Source: Casuarius casuarius
Taxonomy: Eukaryota; Chordata; Aves; Casuariiformes; Casuariidae
DNA: 64,000 nucleotides
Direction of reading: 5' to 3'
Assembly: GCA_003342895.1 (NCBI GenBank)
Contig: PTFA01000020.1
Location: 5,907,644-5,971,643, forward strand
Under the pieces are notes generated by a model, which was given only the letters and a program-made list of their open reading frames with translations, had not been told where the DNA came from and ran no database searches. Positions 23,801-38,800 of the stretch are shown one piece after another. A program made the translations under genes and the position numbers. The stretch's first letter is position 1. Every line of letters begins with the position of its first letter.

Positions 23801-26800
23801 GTGCTTACCGTCCATATGGGGCATAGTGACAGTTAATCGGATCAGATTGGGATAGTCAGGATCATCTGGACCCATGTAGCGAATTTTAGCAGAGAAAGGT
23901 TCTGCTCCCACTGTTCCTGGGATGCGAGGTTGACAAAGACCTGAGCAAAGGGAGAAGATGAACTGTGAGACATCTGATGAGCTGTGTTATATCTGTCTTA
24001 AGAAGCTTGGAGATGTCTGTCCATAGAGCCAGGTTAGAACAATACAGCTCTGCTCATGTTGCCTACCCCTCGACCTGAGACCTCACGTATCCATGCAGTG
24101 TCTGCAGCAGGGCATGTCCCTTCCGGAGAGGCAGAGAAAGCAGTATGGAAAACCTTCATTCTCCTGCAATGGCTGAGGAACCTGAACCGCTTTGTGATGA
24201 GTGTTTGTCCTTCCTCCCTACAAAAGTGGAGATGGCAACACCACACCAACACTTATCTTGGCAGCCAGCACTCATTGAGCAGTTCGCAACTGCAGCTGAG
24301 CTCCTGCCACAAAGAACAGGCTGTTAAACAGAGCTATCATCTTGCAGACCATCGCTAACTAAAATACACAGGCCCACTGTTCTGCGGGCTCCACCATTCA
24401 CACTAGAGAGAGATTCTGGGTTCTTTTCCTCAATCAGAAAAACAAAGATAATTGCTAATCAAATTACACAAAGACCAAACACTTTAGGTCTGTACTGCTA
24501 AATCCACAAAGAAGCTAAGACATATAATTGTCACTTTAGGGCAAACCTAACACTTGGAAGACCCAGGGAACCTTTACAAGCTACTGCCTAATTTTTTAAG
24601 TACGGAAAGTCCTGAGGGAGCTACTTTTCAGCCATTGAGCATGAACACAATTGCCTAAAACCTTGATGGATTTCAGTCCTGGATTGCATGCTCAAAAGCA
24701 ACTTGTGATCCTAAGAAAACATACCGCCTCCATCCACACACTTTGTCCTGCCTTTCTGACAGACCACCACAGCTGCAACAGCACTATCACTGATACCCTG
24801 GTATCACAAAGCTTTTTCAGTTCTTTTCACAGAGTCTAATTCTCCCTGGGGGTCTTGCACTGCGGCTGAAGGACACGGGGGAGGAACCTGGTGAATGCAG
24901 CAGAAGGACTGAACTGTGCAAAAGAGAGAGCTGAGGTTGAGAAAAGTGTGTGTGAAACACAGTCTGATTCCCTCATGTAGTCGGGGGGTAGCGCTTCTCT
25001 CACCCAGTGAATATTGCATTACCTATTCCAAAACAAACAATTTAGTCCAGAGATACAGAGGAATGCTTACGCCCCAAATAAGCAACAGTTCGGCTGTGAA
25101 CTCTGGGATGCAGAAAAGTCAAGCTCCTGCTCTAATTTGGGCAGACCAGGACTTTAAAGTAATTCATCTCTCAAGTAACAGTTCTAGCCATGAAGTGGTT
25201 GAGCACAAAAGTGCATTTTCTTCAACCTGATTTGCTGAGAAAAAGTGACAGTTTAAACATACATATTTAGAGAATGATCGCAGTTAAGAAACCTGAGGGA
25301 TATGGTTGGCCTTTAGCCCAGAATTAGGGTGGCTCCTTACTTTCCAAGAGGCATCAGCTTAGTTCGCAGCATTTCCAACTTATTTTTTGCAGGCCTCAAG
25401 TCTCTTTTTGGCTTCAGAGAGTTCCCTCCTCAAATTTCTACCTCTTTCCACGCACAGTTTAGATGTGCTGGGTGCTTCACACAAGGCTGTGAATGTCTCC
25501 GGATGCACCAGTTATACAGACAGTGCTGCAACATCTGAATTTCCTCGAGGATTTGAGGCCCCCGCCCTTTCCCAGCACCTATATTTTAACTGGCTCTAGT
25601 CTGCAGGTCTTTAGATAGTATCAAACTCAACACACCTACACTCTGCTCTTGATGTGAGTAGCTGTGTTGTTTAAACTGATACTATATGGAAACAGAAGTG
25701 TATGCATGCATATGTAGGTTAAGAAAAGTAAAGGATTCAAGACTGAGGCAGTCAAATTCTGCTCGAGTCTCTAGTCAAATTAGATGTAAAAATCATTATC
25801 ACCATACACCCTCCCATTATTTACACATGAGCTATGATACGTACAAACTCCTGAAATACCAATGCTGATGATGCAGTTACGTGATGCTCTTGCCTTTCAC
25901 TAGAAACAGTCCTGAACATGGGAAAAATAAATGTAACTGATAGATGAGCACTAAAGTCCTAGAATGAAACAACCCATAGCGGACCTCCATCAGCTGCAAG
26001 CACTAACTTATCTTTGCCCAAGAAAGGCCACCATCTTCCTGTCATCACCACTCACCTTCCTCTCTGCTTACTGTATAAACTGGACTCAGCAGCTCCAGAC
26101 CTGCATCACCATTGGCCTTCACAGCTCGTGCTGCACACTGAAGCCTGGAGCCTGCCTGGAAGTATACAGAGTCCAGGGAGATGGATTTGGTGCTGGTAAA
26201 AAAAGTGTTAGCGTCCACTTCCCTCATTGGGCTGGTGACACCATCGCTGCCACTCGGAGCACTGACAAGCCAGCGGTACAGGGTCAGAGTATCATTGATG
26301 TTTTCTGTGGCACAGATGGATCCAGTCTTGTCGTAGTCTGAATACTTGGGATTACATGCCTACGGGTTGGCATATACACAAAATAAACGCAGTTATCTGT
26401 ACTTACTTGTGCCTGCTTCAGGCAAGCAAAATGTTAAGTATTATTCCAACAACTCCATGCTTCTTACTAAAAATGTAACAGCAAAATAACACATTTATGC
26501 AGACTATTTTCCTCTTAATTAAGGGGATAGGAATGAATACCAGCTTTATTTAATTAAAAACCAAGACCAAACGAACAAAAAAAAAGCCAGATAGCTATGA
26601 GCCACTGTTATGACTTGTGTATTTGTCACCTTTGATCATGCAACTCTGGCAAATGCTGGTGCTAACTCCAAAAACTGGCCACTAATTTGACTAGCTCAAA
26701 ACTGGGTCAAGTCTCCTAAATTCAGACACTCTTGTTTGGAAATTCCTGTGTAAACCACCCTAATAGATCAGGAACCATTAGAAACATAAAATGAATGGCC

Positions 26801-29800
26801 TCAATTCATATACCCCTGGAAAAGAGCTGCCACAGTTACAACTGCTCCCTCCCCAACCGTTTGCTGCTGCTCCCATGGCAGAATCAACCAGGAGTAGATA
26901 CACGTATGCCTTTTATTAGTGCAAAATTCAGCTTTTTTACTCAAACCCTACCTTTATAAATGGTTTAAAACACCAGACTTTACACAGAACCAGCACAGAC
27001 ACAAGCATGTGTCCCTCAGCCAGGTCTGTCTGGGACAGCAGCCTCCTGGGACAGATGGCTGATACCAGAAGCTGTTCAGACAAATTTGGTAGAATTTACT
27101 GCTCATGGCACAGCTCTGCTCACAAAGTCCATGATAGGAACCATTTATGGAAAACTCTGTACTGTCCAGCTGTGGTCCACATTTGACAGTGCTTAGTTCC
27201 TCCTAACTTTCCTGCCTGCTCAGCTTTGGATTTAGAAATCCCTTATTTTTCTGGCCCTAACTCTGTGCATGTCAGGCATGCCCTGGAACTGGTTATTACT
27301 TTGACAGCACAGTCTAGTACCAAAGACCTATTTAGGCCAGTGAGAGATACTCCCTGCAGAAACAGCGTTTGCAGGGTTGGGAGTGTTACTGACCCTCTCC
27401 TGGAAGCTCTTGTTCCCAGAGTTAGGGCAGCAGGTAACTCATACAAGTGCCTCTGACGCTCCTGCATGAGGTCCTACAACTCACACTGATTTCCCCTGCA
27501 GTTAAAGCAAAGAGGTGGGATGTGGCGCTGGAAGCTGAGGCAGCCCTGCGCACCCTGTGCTGATGACTTTGCAGAGCAGGGGGTGCATTGCTGGGGGGCT
27601 CGCAGACAGCCCCAGCTGTGCTCTACAGACACCCAGCCCCTTCACAACAGGCGCATGAGGTCCAAGCGCTTCAACATCGCACCCTCAGCTTGGTGCAGTG
27701 CAGGCCCTTTTCAGCCTCAGTTTCCCCATATGCCAAGGGAATCCAGCATTCACATGGGGGTGCTGAATAAAATCAGCCTAGAAGCCATTGCACTAGTGAT
27801 AAACTAACTTCATTATTGACAGCTGATTCTCCTCATAACTCACAGAACTCTGTACCAATCACCCAAATATCTGGCCAAGTTTGATAGTTATATGACAACA
27901 TTAAAGCCACTGTAGTAGAATATTCTAAGCAATCCATGCGTTTGTGGCACAGGTGGAGAGTTTAGAACAAAACAAAAAAAACTCTCCGACATCTAGGCTC
28001 TCTCCAGTCTCAGTCAAGTTCAGTAGTAGCAAGCAGTAACAGGCTGCACTCTTAGTTGTGATGTTCCAGAAACGAGTACTTTTTCTTTGTTTTGGTGCTC
28101 CAGAGTATGGAACTAGTAAGTTGGACAAAAGCACACAGAAACAGGCCTTACCGTTACACACACAACAGGGTAGCCGGTCAGAGGGTGTGGATTCTCTTTG
28201 CTTTTAGAAGTATCATCATACATCAGAAGTGAGACAACCTGGGGTACAGCTGGGAACGTCACATCTGCAACGCTGTCCATTTCTTCAATGTACACAATAG
28301 CTTTACTCATCTGAATTGAGAGAGAGAAAAGGTTATGTTTACTGCTGAAAACAAGGGATGGAGGAAGAAGTAGTGCCTGCAACTTGATTTCTGTCACCAA
28401 ACTCCTGGTTTTACCTACTGTTTCTTGATAAAACTGTGACCTGTATTAAAAAGGTTCTCTTCTCCATGGTTTTTGTAGGTTTTCCCTTTAAGATCTGTTC
28501 ACCTACAATTAGCTAAATAGTAAGAAAGAATAAATTCCCCAAACACTACCAAAAGTGAAACAAAATTAGCCATTCTAATGGCTATTTTAGTCATTTAAAT
28601 ATAGATGCTGAAGGTTAATTTTAGGACCTTTGAATTTAAAATAGTGGCCTAAAAATTTATCATGGCATGATATACATAGGAAGTTGCTGATGGTTGAGTC
28701 AAATTCTATCTTAAACATAGACCAAAATGTCAGGCTGTGTGCTTCTGAACTGTCACAGCTCTAGCACTTAGTATGCTCTCTAAATAAAGGAAGAAATGGC
28801 AGGTAAATCTACGACCATCTGTCACCATTCCTGCCTTGTTCCTCTCTCCAGATCTCCTGCCCTCACGGAGCTGTACTCTGATGCACGAAATGATGCAGAG
28901 CACTGATCAGCGCACCCTCAAATATCCTGGCCACACAACACAGTCACATCTGCTGTTTTTGGCTCTTTCCACACATGTTTCGAAAGGGACCAATACAGCC
29001 TGTCCTTTGTAACGAGTCTGGTAGCAGCCAGAGACAGTCTTAACACAAACAGCAACTCCCAATCACAGCTTTCTTTTTTTTTTTTTTTTTTTAAAAAACC
29101 AAACTTTGTTTGCTGCCTTTCACCATCTTTAATGGCAAAAGACAGAACAGGTTTCTATGTGCTAGTTTGTGTACTACACTTTTGTAAAACACATACCAAC
29201 ACCACAGAAAGAATGAGAGCGCTCTCTACTGCCAAGCTGTCTATGAAGTAAACAGTAAGTCACAAAAAATTGGGAATTTATCATTTCTATCTTTGTCCAA
29301 AGTGTGTGCATTTTCAGCTAATTTATACCCAGTATTCAGCCAGGGACGCCCCCAACTGGCCACATGAACATGTGTGTACTGGGCTGTTATGCATGCCGTG
29401 AGTACACTTTTTTTAGATGTTCATACACTAAGCAAAAAGTTTCATTACAACGGCAACCTTTGTTGCCAACAGCAGTTACCTGTGTCTCTGCTACCATGTT
29501 CTCATCGGGCTTCAAGTGGACAGTAAATGCCTCTCTCATTTCTCTTATGCCATCATATAGAATCTCTACTTCAACAAAGTGCTCGGTTTCTCCTTCTTTG
29601 AATTCAATATCTGATTTAAAGAAAAGTAAATTAACACATAATCAACAGCAACACAATGTTTTCTTTGTTGCTTGTGTTAAAACAACATATTCTGTTGCAA
29701 TAACATAGTTTTGCTCTAAGTAAAATGTATTAGTGGACTGAGCTGTTAGTGTCAATTATTCAGCACAATGGCTAAGTACAAACTACCCCACTTTTGCCTG

Positions 29801-32800
29801 GCACAGAATATACAAAAGTTGATATTGGTAACTTGTTGAAATACTGACAGAGATATCAGACTCCATTTTGGGGTATGTATTTCACATTTTTGAAGCAGAG
29901 TGTGGGTTATAATCAGAAAGGCATCTAAAATTTCATGTAGACCACCGGCACGGACTCTAGAATCATTGTGAGATGCTCAGGTTATGTCTATCCTAGTAAA
30001 TAAAAAGTGCCAAGAAATATTCCTAGACAGTAAAAATTGTTTGCCTACATTTAAGTTTTAAAATGGTTCCTGACACGATTTTGGGCCAAACCAACTAGCA
30101 TTCTTCCAAACAATTCCCAGGCCCAGTTCAGAATTAGCGTGGGCCAAGGAGGCAGCCTGCATGCAGCAGTCCTGCTCTGGAGGCAGAGTTCAACAGAGCG
30201 GATCTGCATGCCAAGAAATGGTCCCAGGCACGCTATTATGCTGATACAGGCACTGCCTTGGGCTCCATTTGTACTGCATATTTAAGCAGGTTCCAAAACA
30301 CCTGCACTTTGAGCAAGACACCCTAAACAGTCAACACGCTTTTCAGGAGACGCTTTGCTAATAGGAAGACACTTAGGACTTTAAGGACACACATTCATCT
30401 ACACGGAATCCCAAGCTGATAACTATTAGAAATAACATCTACGGTCTTTCTTCCAGAAATCAAGGAGGGATTACTTTCTAAAAGACAGGAGAAAGTGGTA
30501 CTTACAGCCCAGAAACTAGCCAGTCTATAGCACAAATATTCAAGAAATGAGAGAGACTCTATATTCAGTTTCCTCTAATTGTAATCAAGCTCACACCTTC
30601 CTGAAGGACTTGCTGTAAAAGAGCTACTCCTCTAGGGAGTTATTGTAAGCAACAGGCTATAAACTGTTCCTGTGAGGGTGACACTCCATCAAAACCATGT
30701 CACCATGAGAAAATAAATCAAAATGCAACTGGTCAATATAGAAAATGTGGCTGTGTAACCTCAGCATTTAGGTTCTCTCCTTGGAGTTGGAAGACCCAGT
30801 GCCAGCTCCCAGAAAGCCCAGCAACGGGCTTTTCTGTAAAGAGCATCTAACCACTGCCAGCTCCTCCCTGTAAATGCTTAGGGCAGATCTCTCTTCCATA
30901 CTGCAGGAAGATAGAAGCAGAATAAAGCTAGACAATTACCTTAAAACAGCAGAATCAGGAATTTGAACATATTCTTCTTGTGTCATCTCCCCTATTTATC
31001 ACAACAATATTCCAACCCTCTGCCAGCTCAATGGATCTGAAGCAAAGCTCAAGAATGAAATTCTGCTCAAACACATGGCCCAGGCAGATAAATACCTGAA
31101 CTAGGCTGAACTTTCATTCTTACAAAGAAATACCAAGTAGGAATTTCAAAGTAGCCCAGAATAGATAGGAACTCATCTCTAACATGATGCAAATAGCCGC
31201 TTTCAGGTCCCACAACTAACCTAGAAAGAGCAAAAACGTACAATGACTGCAACTCCTATTCCAAAATACACAAAGTGAAGCTGGAACTCCCAGTCTGAAG
31301 TTCAGCATCTACCATTCAATTATTACAATCAGAATTCTGCTCCCTGCCCAGCATTCATCTGCAGTAAGTCACTAATGCTTCCCATTCCCACAACACAATA
31401 AAATCCTTACCTTCTGACATTGGATTGTAGTCTTCCCCTGAGGTCGCTGAGCCATCCTTAGTGTGCACTCTGACAACGGATACTTTGGAGCTATCACCAA
31501 GGCGCAGAACAGGGATTCTTACAAGTGCAATTTCTCCAGGTTCCTGAGGCTCCTGAATGCTGTGTTTTATTTCAGAGAACTTAATCACCGGTTCTAGGAG
31601 AAGAAAAAAACAAAATGGAACATTAGAAAAAGAAATTACTCTTGCCAACTGGACCAAGCGCAAATAACTTACGTAAACTGAGACTGAATAGTCTAAAAGG
31701 AATGAGATGGTCTAAAACCTAAAAATTCAGGTTGATTGTCTGTCTATTAATCTATTAGGTTTATTAGTTGTTGTCTGGAATGGTCAAAGTGAAATGCTTT
31801 GGAAAAGTGGAATTCTGATAGATGCTTGTAGCTTTTATTAGAGAGAATACTTTCTCTCATGGTTTTTGCTTTAGTGGGATCTAGAGTGGAATATTTAGAG
31901 AGAAAATACGTTTAGTTTTTGAAGAAAGCAGTTACTTTCAAAAGTTATTTATTCTAATGCCTTGGCACAGCTGTGGGATAAATCTGATTTTCTAAAATGA
32001 CTCTCCACTACCTCTAAGGAATCCATTTTACAGCACTACTGATTTTTTTTTTCTTTTTTACCCACATAATTCGACATTTTCAGATGCACAGTCTGCACAT
32101 GCAAGTCCCTGTTATATTCTGGTAAGGTTTATGAATTCCCTTGGAAAAGTTTGACCCAAAGCATCTCTAATTCTTTCAGCTCAGGCAAATATAAGATATT
32201 CTTTTCTCAAAACAACATATATGAAGCAATAAATGGAACAGAAATAAATAAGAGAATTTCTATTCATATTATCTCATTGAAGGCAGAGCCAGGTGTACAT
32301 TCAGAATAGATCTAAAAGGTGGCAAAGTAAAGACAGAAGAATAAAATACTTGATAGCTTTTCTAGGCAGATGCTTTTGCTACAATATATGGAAGAGACTA
32401 CAACAGTAGTGGACTAGCTGGATCATAAAGGGATTGTACAGTTACAAGGGGTGCTTTTGCTTTTTAATATCCATGTTATACAATGGAATTATACCAGCAA
32501 TTACTGACAAAAATACCCAAACAATTCAAAACATTTGCTTATCGCTGGAGTAGTAGGCTGCAAAGTTCTAATTGTTGGGCTTAGATATAGATGTCCCTTC
32601 CAGCTAAGTTGTTCAATAATTGTCCACTCCAGAGGTTTTTGGAAACTTTGTACTGGGTGCTTTGAAAACCATTGAACCAAATGCTGAATGGGCTTAGTCC
32701 CATTTTCCAGTTTGCAGCTACTGTTGCACCTTTTGTCCAGAACATACATAATGAACATAAAACTCACTGTCTTCTTCATCCTTAATCTTGATAACAGTCT

Positions 32801-35800
32801 CTTTCTGATCCCCAATGGAAGCACCAAAAGTAGAATTACTTTTTGGAGTTCCAAGCACTAATCGGAATTCTTCCTCCTCCTCATAAATTGCATCATCCTC
32901 CAGAGCTACCACACAGAGCTTCTCAGTTTCTCCTGCAGAAAGGGATGAAGTTGGAATAAGACATTATCTTCGTGGGAACACAGAAAAATAAGATTTTTTT
33001 TTAAAGCACTTTTTTAAGGTCTCCCTAGAAAAAAAACAGTCTCAGGAAGGATCATGGAAGCAGAGACTAGTGCTGAGACTGGCAACAATTCATTTTTCTG
33101 CTGAGTTTGATTCAGTCTCCACTACAGAAAAATTTCATGACACTCCACAACTGAAGTTAAGTAGCATCCCTTGTAGCATTCAGCAGTGTGTTGCATGACA
33201 AAGAATCCGCTGCTCTGATTCTCCCCTGCTGAAGGCACTGGATCAATATTATTCCTGTTTATTCTCATGAACAAGTGCCTCATTCAAAAGTATAGTAGAG
33301 GAAGTTGTTTAGGATGGAGCTCTCCTTATTCTCTGGCTTTGGCTATAAAACATTTGAAAGTGCTGCTGTTGTAGTCACAAACCTGTTTGTTAAATCCTGT
33401 GGCTTTTTCTTCATTGACGTAAGCTGAACTAGTGTGACACCTTCCAGAATGTCCTAGAGGTTTAGCTCTTATTTACCATCAGATTACTTGTTAGACAAAA
33501 GTAACAGGTTATTTTCAAATTTCAGTGGGAAAATCTTACCTGGGAGAAACACCACTACAGAGTCATCTGTATTTGGCCTCTCCTTGTAGTCCACCATAAC
33601 TTGGGCAGAACCCTGGCGCGTATAGCAACGCACTGTAGATTTATGGTTAACGTCACCACTTCGATAAATGACAGCCACCAACTGTTCATCTTTTTCATTC
33701 ACCATGTACAGTGGTTCTTTGAACTGGACTTTGGGTACTGACAACAGAACATGTTATGCAAGATGAAAAGGATCCTCACATATAGACCACATTCCTTGAT
33801 TAAAAAAATTAAGTAATTTTCTTTAACTTAGCATTTTATTTGCTAACCTCTTAAAACAAATTGAAGAAGGTTCAGATATACACATTCTTTTTAAACACAC
33901 ACTTTGAATCTAGATGAATTCAAATACTTTCCTGGTCTATGGTAACTAATTGCTGATCTAGACAGTACTAATTTTGTCAGTCTTTGCATAGAAGCTCAGC
34001 TTGGGTGAAATTTTTAAGAACAGTATTTGAGTCATTTCTGAGCAGTGGGATTATTTTCTGTGAAGCAGTCTCTTTTACCTTTGACGCAGAGAGGAAGCGG
34101 ATGCACAATACCACCAGGGCAAAAAAGGGGCGATGACCACAATTCCATTTCCACTCAAGTCACTGTCATACTTTGCATTGACTTCAACAAGTGACTATTT
34201 CAGAGTGAAACTGTAACTGTTCTCTTCAGAGTTCTGTCTGGGAACAAACCATTTAAAACAATATAGTGCCCTTAAGTCTTTATAGTGCAATGAATTTGCA
34301 GAAACCTGAGACTGTTACATGTCTGGTTGCTATTTAGCAAGTATTGGAAAACATGTGAATGGCTCCGTGTTGAGAGTCGTTTACTCTTGAAGTTTTACAT
34401 GTGCTTTTTTTTTTTTCTTTTTCTTTTTCTTATTGGTCTCCTAGAAGAGACAATACAGCTTCATGCAGTGGCATGAGCATCAAGATCTTCACAATTATTT
34501 GAAACTTAGGTCCTTACGATTTCTAGTATTCAAATAATTACTGCCAATAAAAAAATTTCATGCCTATGGCTTCCCTAGCATCAAAATGAGTACTCATTCA
34601 AATGAATACACTTCATGCACCAAGCATAAACAAATGGACTTCTAGTTCATGGTACAGTTCCACTACAACATTAAGGTACTTTTCCAAAACAACATCTTTA
34701 AGTACAGAATGAGATAGAAGACAAGTAAGAGTAAAGAACCGGCACTATGGTCCAATGTTCCCATTTCAGGTGTACAGCACAGCATTACAATGTATTTAGG
34801 GGTAAAAAATATATCACAACAATTATACACATAGTAATTTATGCTACTACCAGAAGAGCTCTTCCACCTTCTGAGTGCACTTAAAGCACTAAAAAGAAAA
34901 ACCCTTTAAAAACTTTTCCCTCCCTTTATACTTACAGTCAGTAATGGTGTCATTGATGAAGACAGTAGTTTTGCTAGGCTCCCCAAGCACTGCATTCGTG
35001 GGCATATGGAGAACTAGTTCAAATCTCTCTGCACCTTCTAGGACAGGCAGGCCCAAATCATCAAGGATGATCACTCGAAACACTTGCATGTTGACTCCTG
35101 GAGTAAAATCCAGGTTACGGCTGATGCCCACGTAATCAACCCCAGCTGTGTAGGAAAAAAACCAAGACTTGTAGGGTCAGTTACTGCTACATGTTAATAT
35201 TTACTTTTACATTTGTGAAATGTGTTTGCAACTGTGTCTATTGCTGTTCTGAAGAAAATTTAGTTCAGATGTTTTGTCATGGGCAAATAAAGTCAGGAAC
35301 AATGAACAAACAACGAAAAACACAAACGCATCTGGATCATCATTTACACTTTATACTGTCAGCACAATCAAAACCTGCTTAAGATCCCTTCAAACTGCCA
35401 GAGTGGTAGGCAACAACCTTAATAAAAAACATGCAACAGGCCCAATGTCCACAGCAATTTAGCCTTTCCTCTCAACTCTGTACTACATACATAAGATTTT
35501 ACTTAGCCATTTACCTTTGAAAAGAGCAGATGCCTGTCCATAGCCCTATCCGAAGAAAAACAGCATGTTGCACAGTAGCTCTATCACTGAGCTCCATTAC
35601 CAGTATCTCATCACTAAAACAAGCAGGCAGCTTAAGTGTGGGTGAAAGCACCAAGAATGATTTTTTCTTTTTTGGAGACTATTAAGTCTGTACTGGAAGA
35701 TGTATATTGACTGGGCTTCAACCTTTTTCCTCGTGTGCCCTGTTGCTTAGCTGAGATTCTTACTGTTTACATAATTTTGCATTCTGTTTAACCAGACTGT

Positions 35801-38800
35801 TGTGCCATATCCTCTTTTAAAAGTTCTATTTGTCACCTGCGAGTAACGACAGTAATTCTTTTCCTTCTTTGTCACAGTACATTGAAATTTAGATACTTAA
35901 AAGCAACTATGCCTTTTTATTTTACATACATTTACCTGTAGAAAATCTGACCTACCTGTTCAGTTCTGTAAATTTTTCCTTAAATTCATGCATGTATCTA
36001 GCATCCTGATAAGTTTTCTACGACTACAAAATCTTACACCTGTGCATCATGAAGGTACGACAACTCCTGCACTTTTCGTTCTTTTCTTAATCAAATATTG
36101 TGTGCATATGCATTTCATATAGAAACATATATTTTGTAAAACTCTACAAATACTTAAAATTAGGAAAAGACTTAATGAAAAGGAAATTTTTTTAGAGCTC
36201 ATACCTACCTGAATATAAGAGACCTTAACAGAAGCACTTTTTCAACCACAAATATATAATTAGAAATGCGTTAGTATGCTGCTTTGCACACAGAGTAACC
36301 TCATCTCATTTCTTCACCTGAATAGTGAGTCTTCACATATTCATCATATACCAAGCCTGTTTTGCTAACTGTGTCTCTGCTCTCCAGTAACTGCAGTCAA
36401 ATTCCATTTCCCTGTATGTTCATTATAAGGTAATTAACTGTTCCTTTCAGTCATATATGCTACATTACTAGCTCCTATAATTCCTCATTATTTGTTATTT
36501 TGGCAGCAAAACTGACCAGGTATCATATATGTATTAAAAAAGAAAATTTTGCTTTCAGCTTGAATAATGTGAAGATCACTGAGGTCTTATTTTTCTCTTG
36601 CCGGTGTTAACACCAATTTGTCGGGCAGAACAGAGGAATCCTCATTAATGCAACTACATTCTGTGACACTCAGCAGCTACAACTGCTCCTTAGATTTAAT
36701 TTAGCACCTAGCAAGCTGAGCAACACATTTAAGCAGCACAGCAAAACTGTAGCCAGCCCAAACATTCCCAGAGTCTAATAAGGAAGAAGTCCTTGCAGCG
36801 GGGTTGAGAAATAGATGGTGTTACGGGGTCAACAGGTTTGGGATGTTTTGCATCAGGGTTGGAAGACAGAAAACTCTTAGAGGTCTCACTGATGGCTCCT
36901 TGCCAGAGGCTCTTCCCACAGTAACAGAGAGATCCTAGAATCTCAGATACACCAATTTTCACAGCTAAAACAAAGCTACCTTGGCTAATGTACTGATGTT
37001 GCAGGCAACTGTGTATTTATGCTGCAAATTCAATTTTGTAGCAGGAAAACACACTGCTATAAAGGCAATAGTATCGATCCTTTATTTCAACTGTTTCTCT
37101 CAGTGTCTGTCATCAGTTAAGTTGTGAGTAGATTCATCTTGAATCATTTTTCCCACATCCATTCTGCAGTCTCCATTAGTCAGTGAGCTTAGCCAAATTG
37201 TTGTTGTCAGACAGGACAGGGACAAAAATGTCACATTTTCGACCTGATAAATCCATGTCTGATGCCACCTACTTAACTTTCCTACCCCATACATACACTG
37301 AAGACAAAGAGCGTGTGCTGCCAGGTACCCATTTTCATGCACAGATACTCGAAAGCAATCCGAGCACCCATTCTACGAGGAGCTCACCCTCTGCTGACAC
37401 TGGCTCTGTTTTTCTGGAACGCACGGTGACAGAGGCAGCTTTGGACAGGTCTGTTCCACTTCTCCAGACATGAATCTCCACGTAGCCAGCACTTTCATCC
37501 ACTCGATATTCAATGTCACCAAAGTACAAAGCAGGTTCTAAACATGGAGAGAAATGGGTATATTTTTGAAAGAGCCTCTATTGGTCTGCTCTCGTTCACA
37601 CATTCTGATGTTCGAGGTATATATAATGCTCAGACTCTGGTCAGACTTTTAATGCGTTAATGGCTACAGGAAAAATAAGCATTAGCAATTTCCCCTGAAA
37701 ATCCCATCGATACCTACCATCTGCTTACAGAAATGTTATCATGCATCTGCTTAGCACATAACACAAGTTTATTCTCATCCTTTTTCTTTTAAACCCACCC
37801 CTTGAAGTGAGTAAGTAAAGTGCTATATCTCTGTGTTTTTGATCTTATCTGCAACCCAGAGAGGTTACCCTCAGCTGGCTGTTTAGCTTTCCATCCGAAG
37901 TATAACAGCCATTTCAAAAAATGGGACTATGCAGCCTAATGAGACATAACACATGGAATAGCTCTTCCACTATATTTCTGTTAAGTAAAATAAGGCAGAA
38001 ACTTATCTGAAACATACTATTCAAGGAAACATATATCTCCATTTACCTTCTCCTCTATCCCTAAAACATAAAAGCAGTTTGCAGGATTTAAGGGATTAGA
38101 AATTTGGGGTTTTAAATTGTTGTCAAAGCACACATTGACATGGACATGGCAGATTAAAGGGTTACAAGCTGTTTCTCTCTTCAGTCTGACAAACTGACTT
38201 TAATTATTCATAGGGAATACAAAACCTTGCACAATCCAGGTCATGGAAAAGGTCAATATTAAATTGGGCTTAAGCAGACGCTGTTGTTTGGCATAAGAGC
38301 TCCAACATCACAAGACTGTTTCAAACTAGTGCTAACCTAGTAGCCTTTCTGAATACCAGCCAAGAAGAAAGAAGTGCATGCTGGAGACAGGTTATACCTG
38401 CTGCTTTTACCGAGGAACAAACAGAGTCTGCTACACTCAATACGTGGCCTCCTTTACTTTTGTCACCTAAACAATAGTAGCCTCTATCTTGCAATCAGTG
38501 TTAATAGAGCTTGAGACATTTTCCCATCTTGCACATTATTACTCATCTATATTAACACAATGCAGAGAATATCTCCAATATCAGGGCAACATTATCTTAG
38601 CACAGTAGCCAGCACCTTTTTAAACTGAACCATTGCAGCTACACAAAAGCCTGGCACCCATCTAATATTCAGCATTTCTGCTGTACATCTTGGGGAAATT
38701 CAAAGAACTCTAAACTTGGAAATGATGATTATTATCTCCTATAGCTAGAGAAGTGGAAGCTTAGACTTAGGCACAATGGTCCATACAGAGTTTTTAATCT

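Noticed and set aside
36729..36962. A 77-codon - strand frame in the Calx-beta 3 intron as an extra cassette exon
   Set aside because: The acceptor is possible but no donor is present, and the domain on either side is already complete without it.
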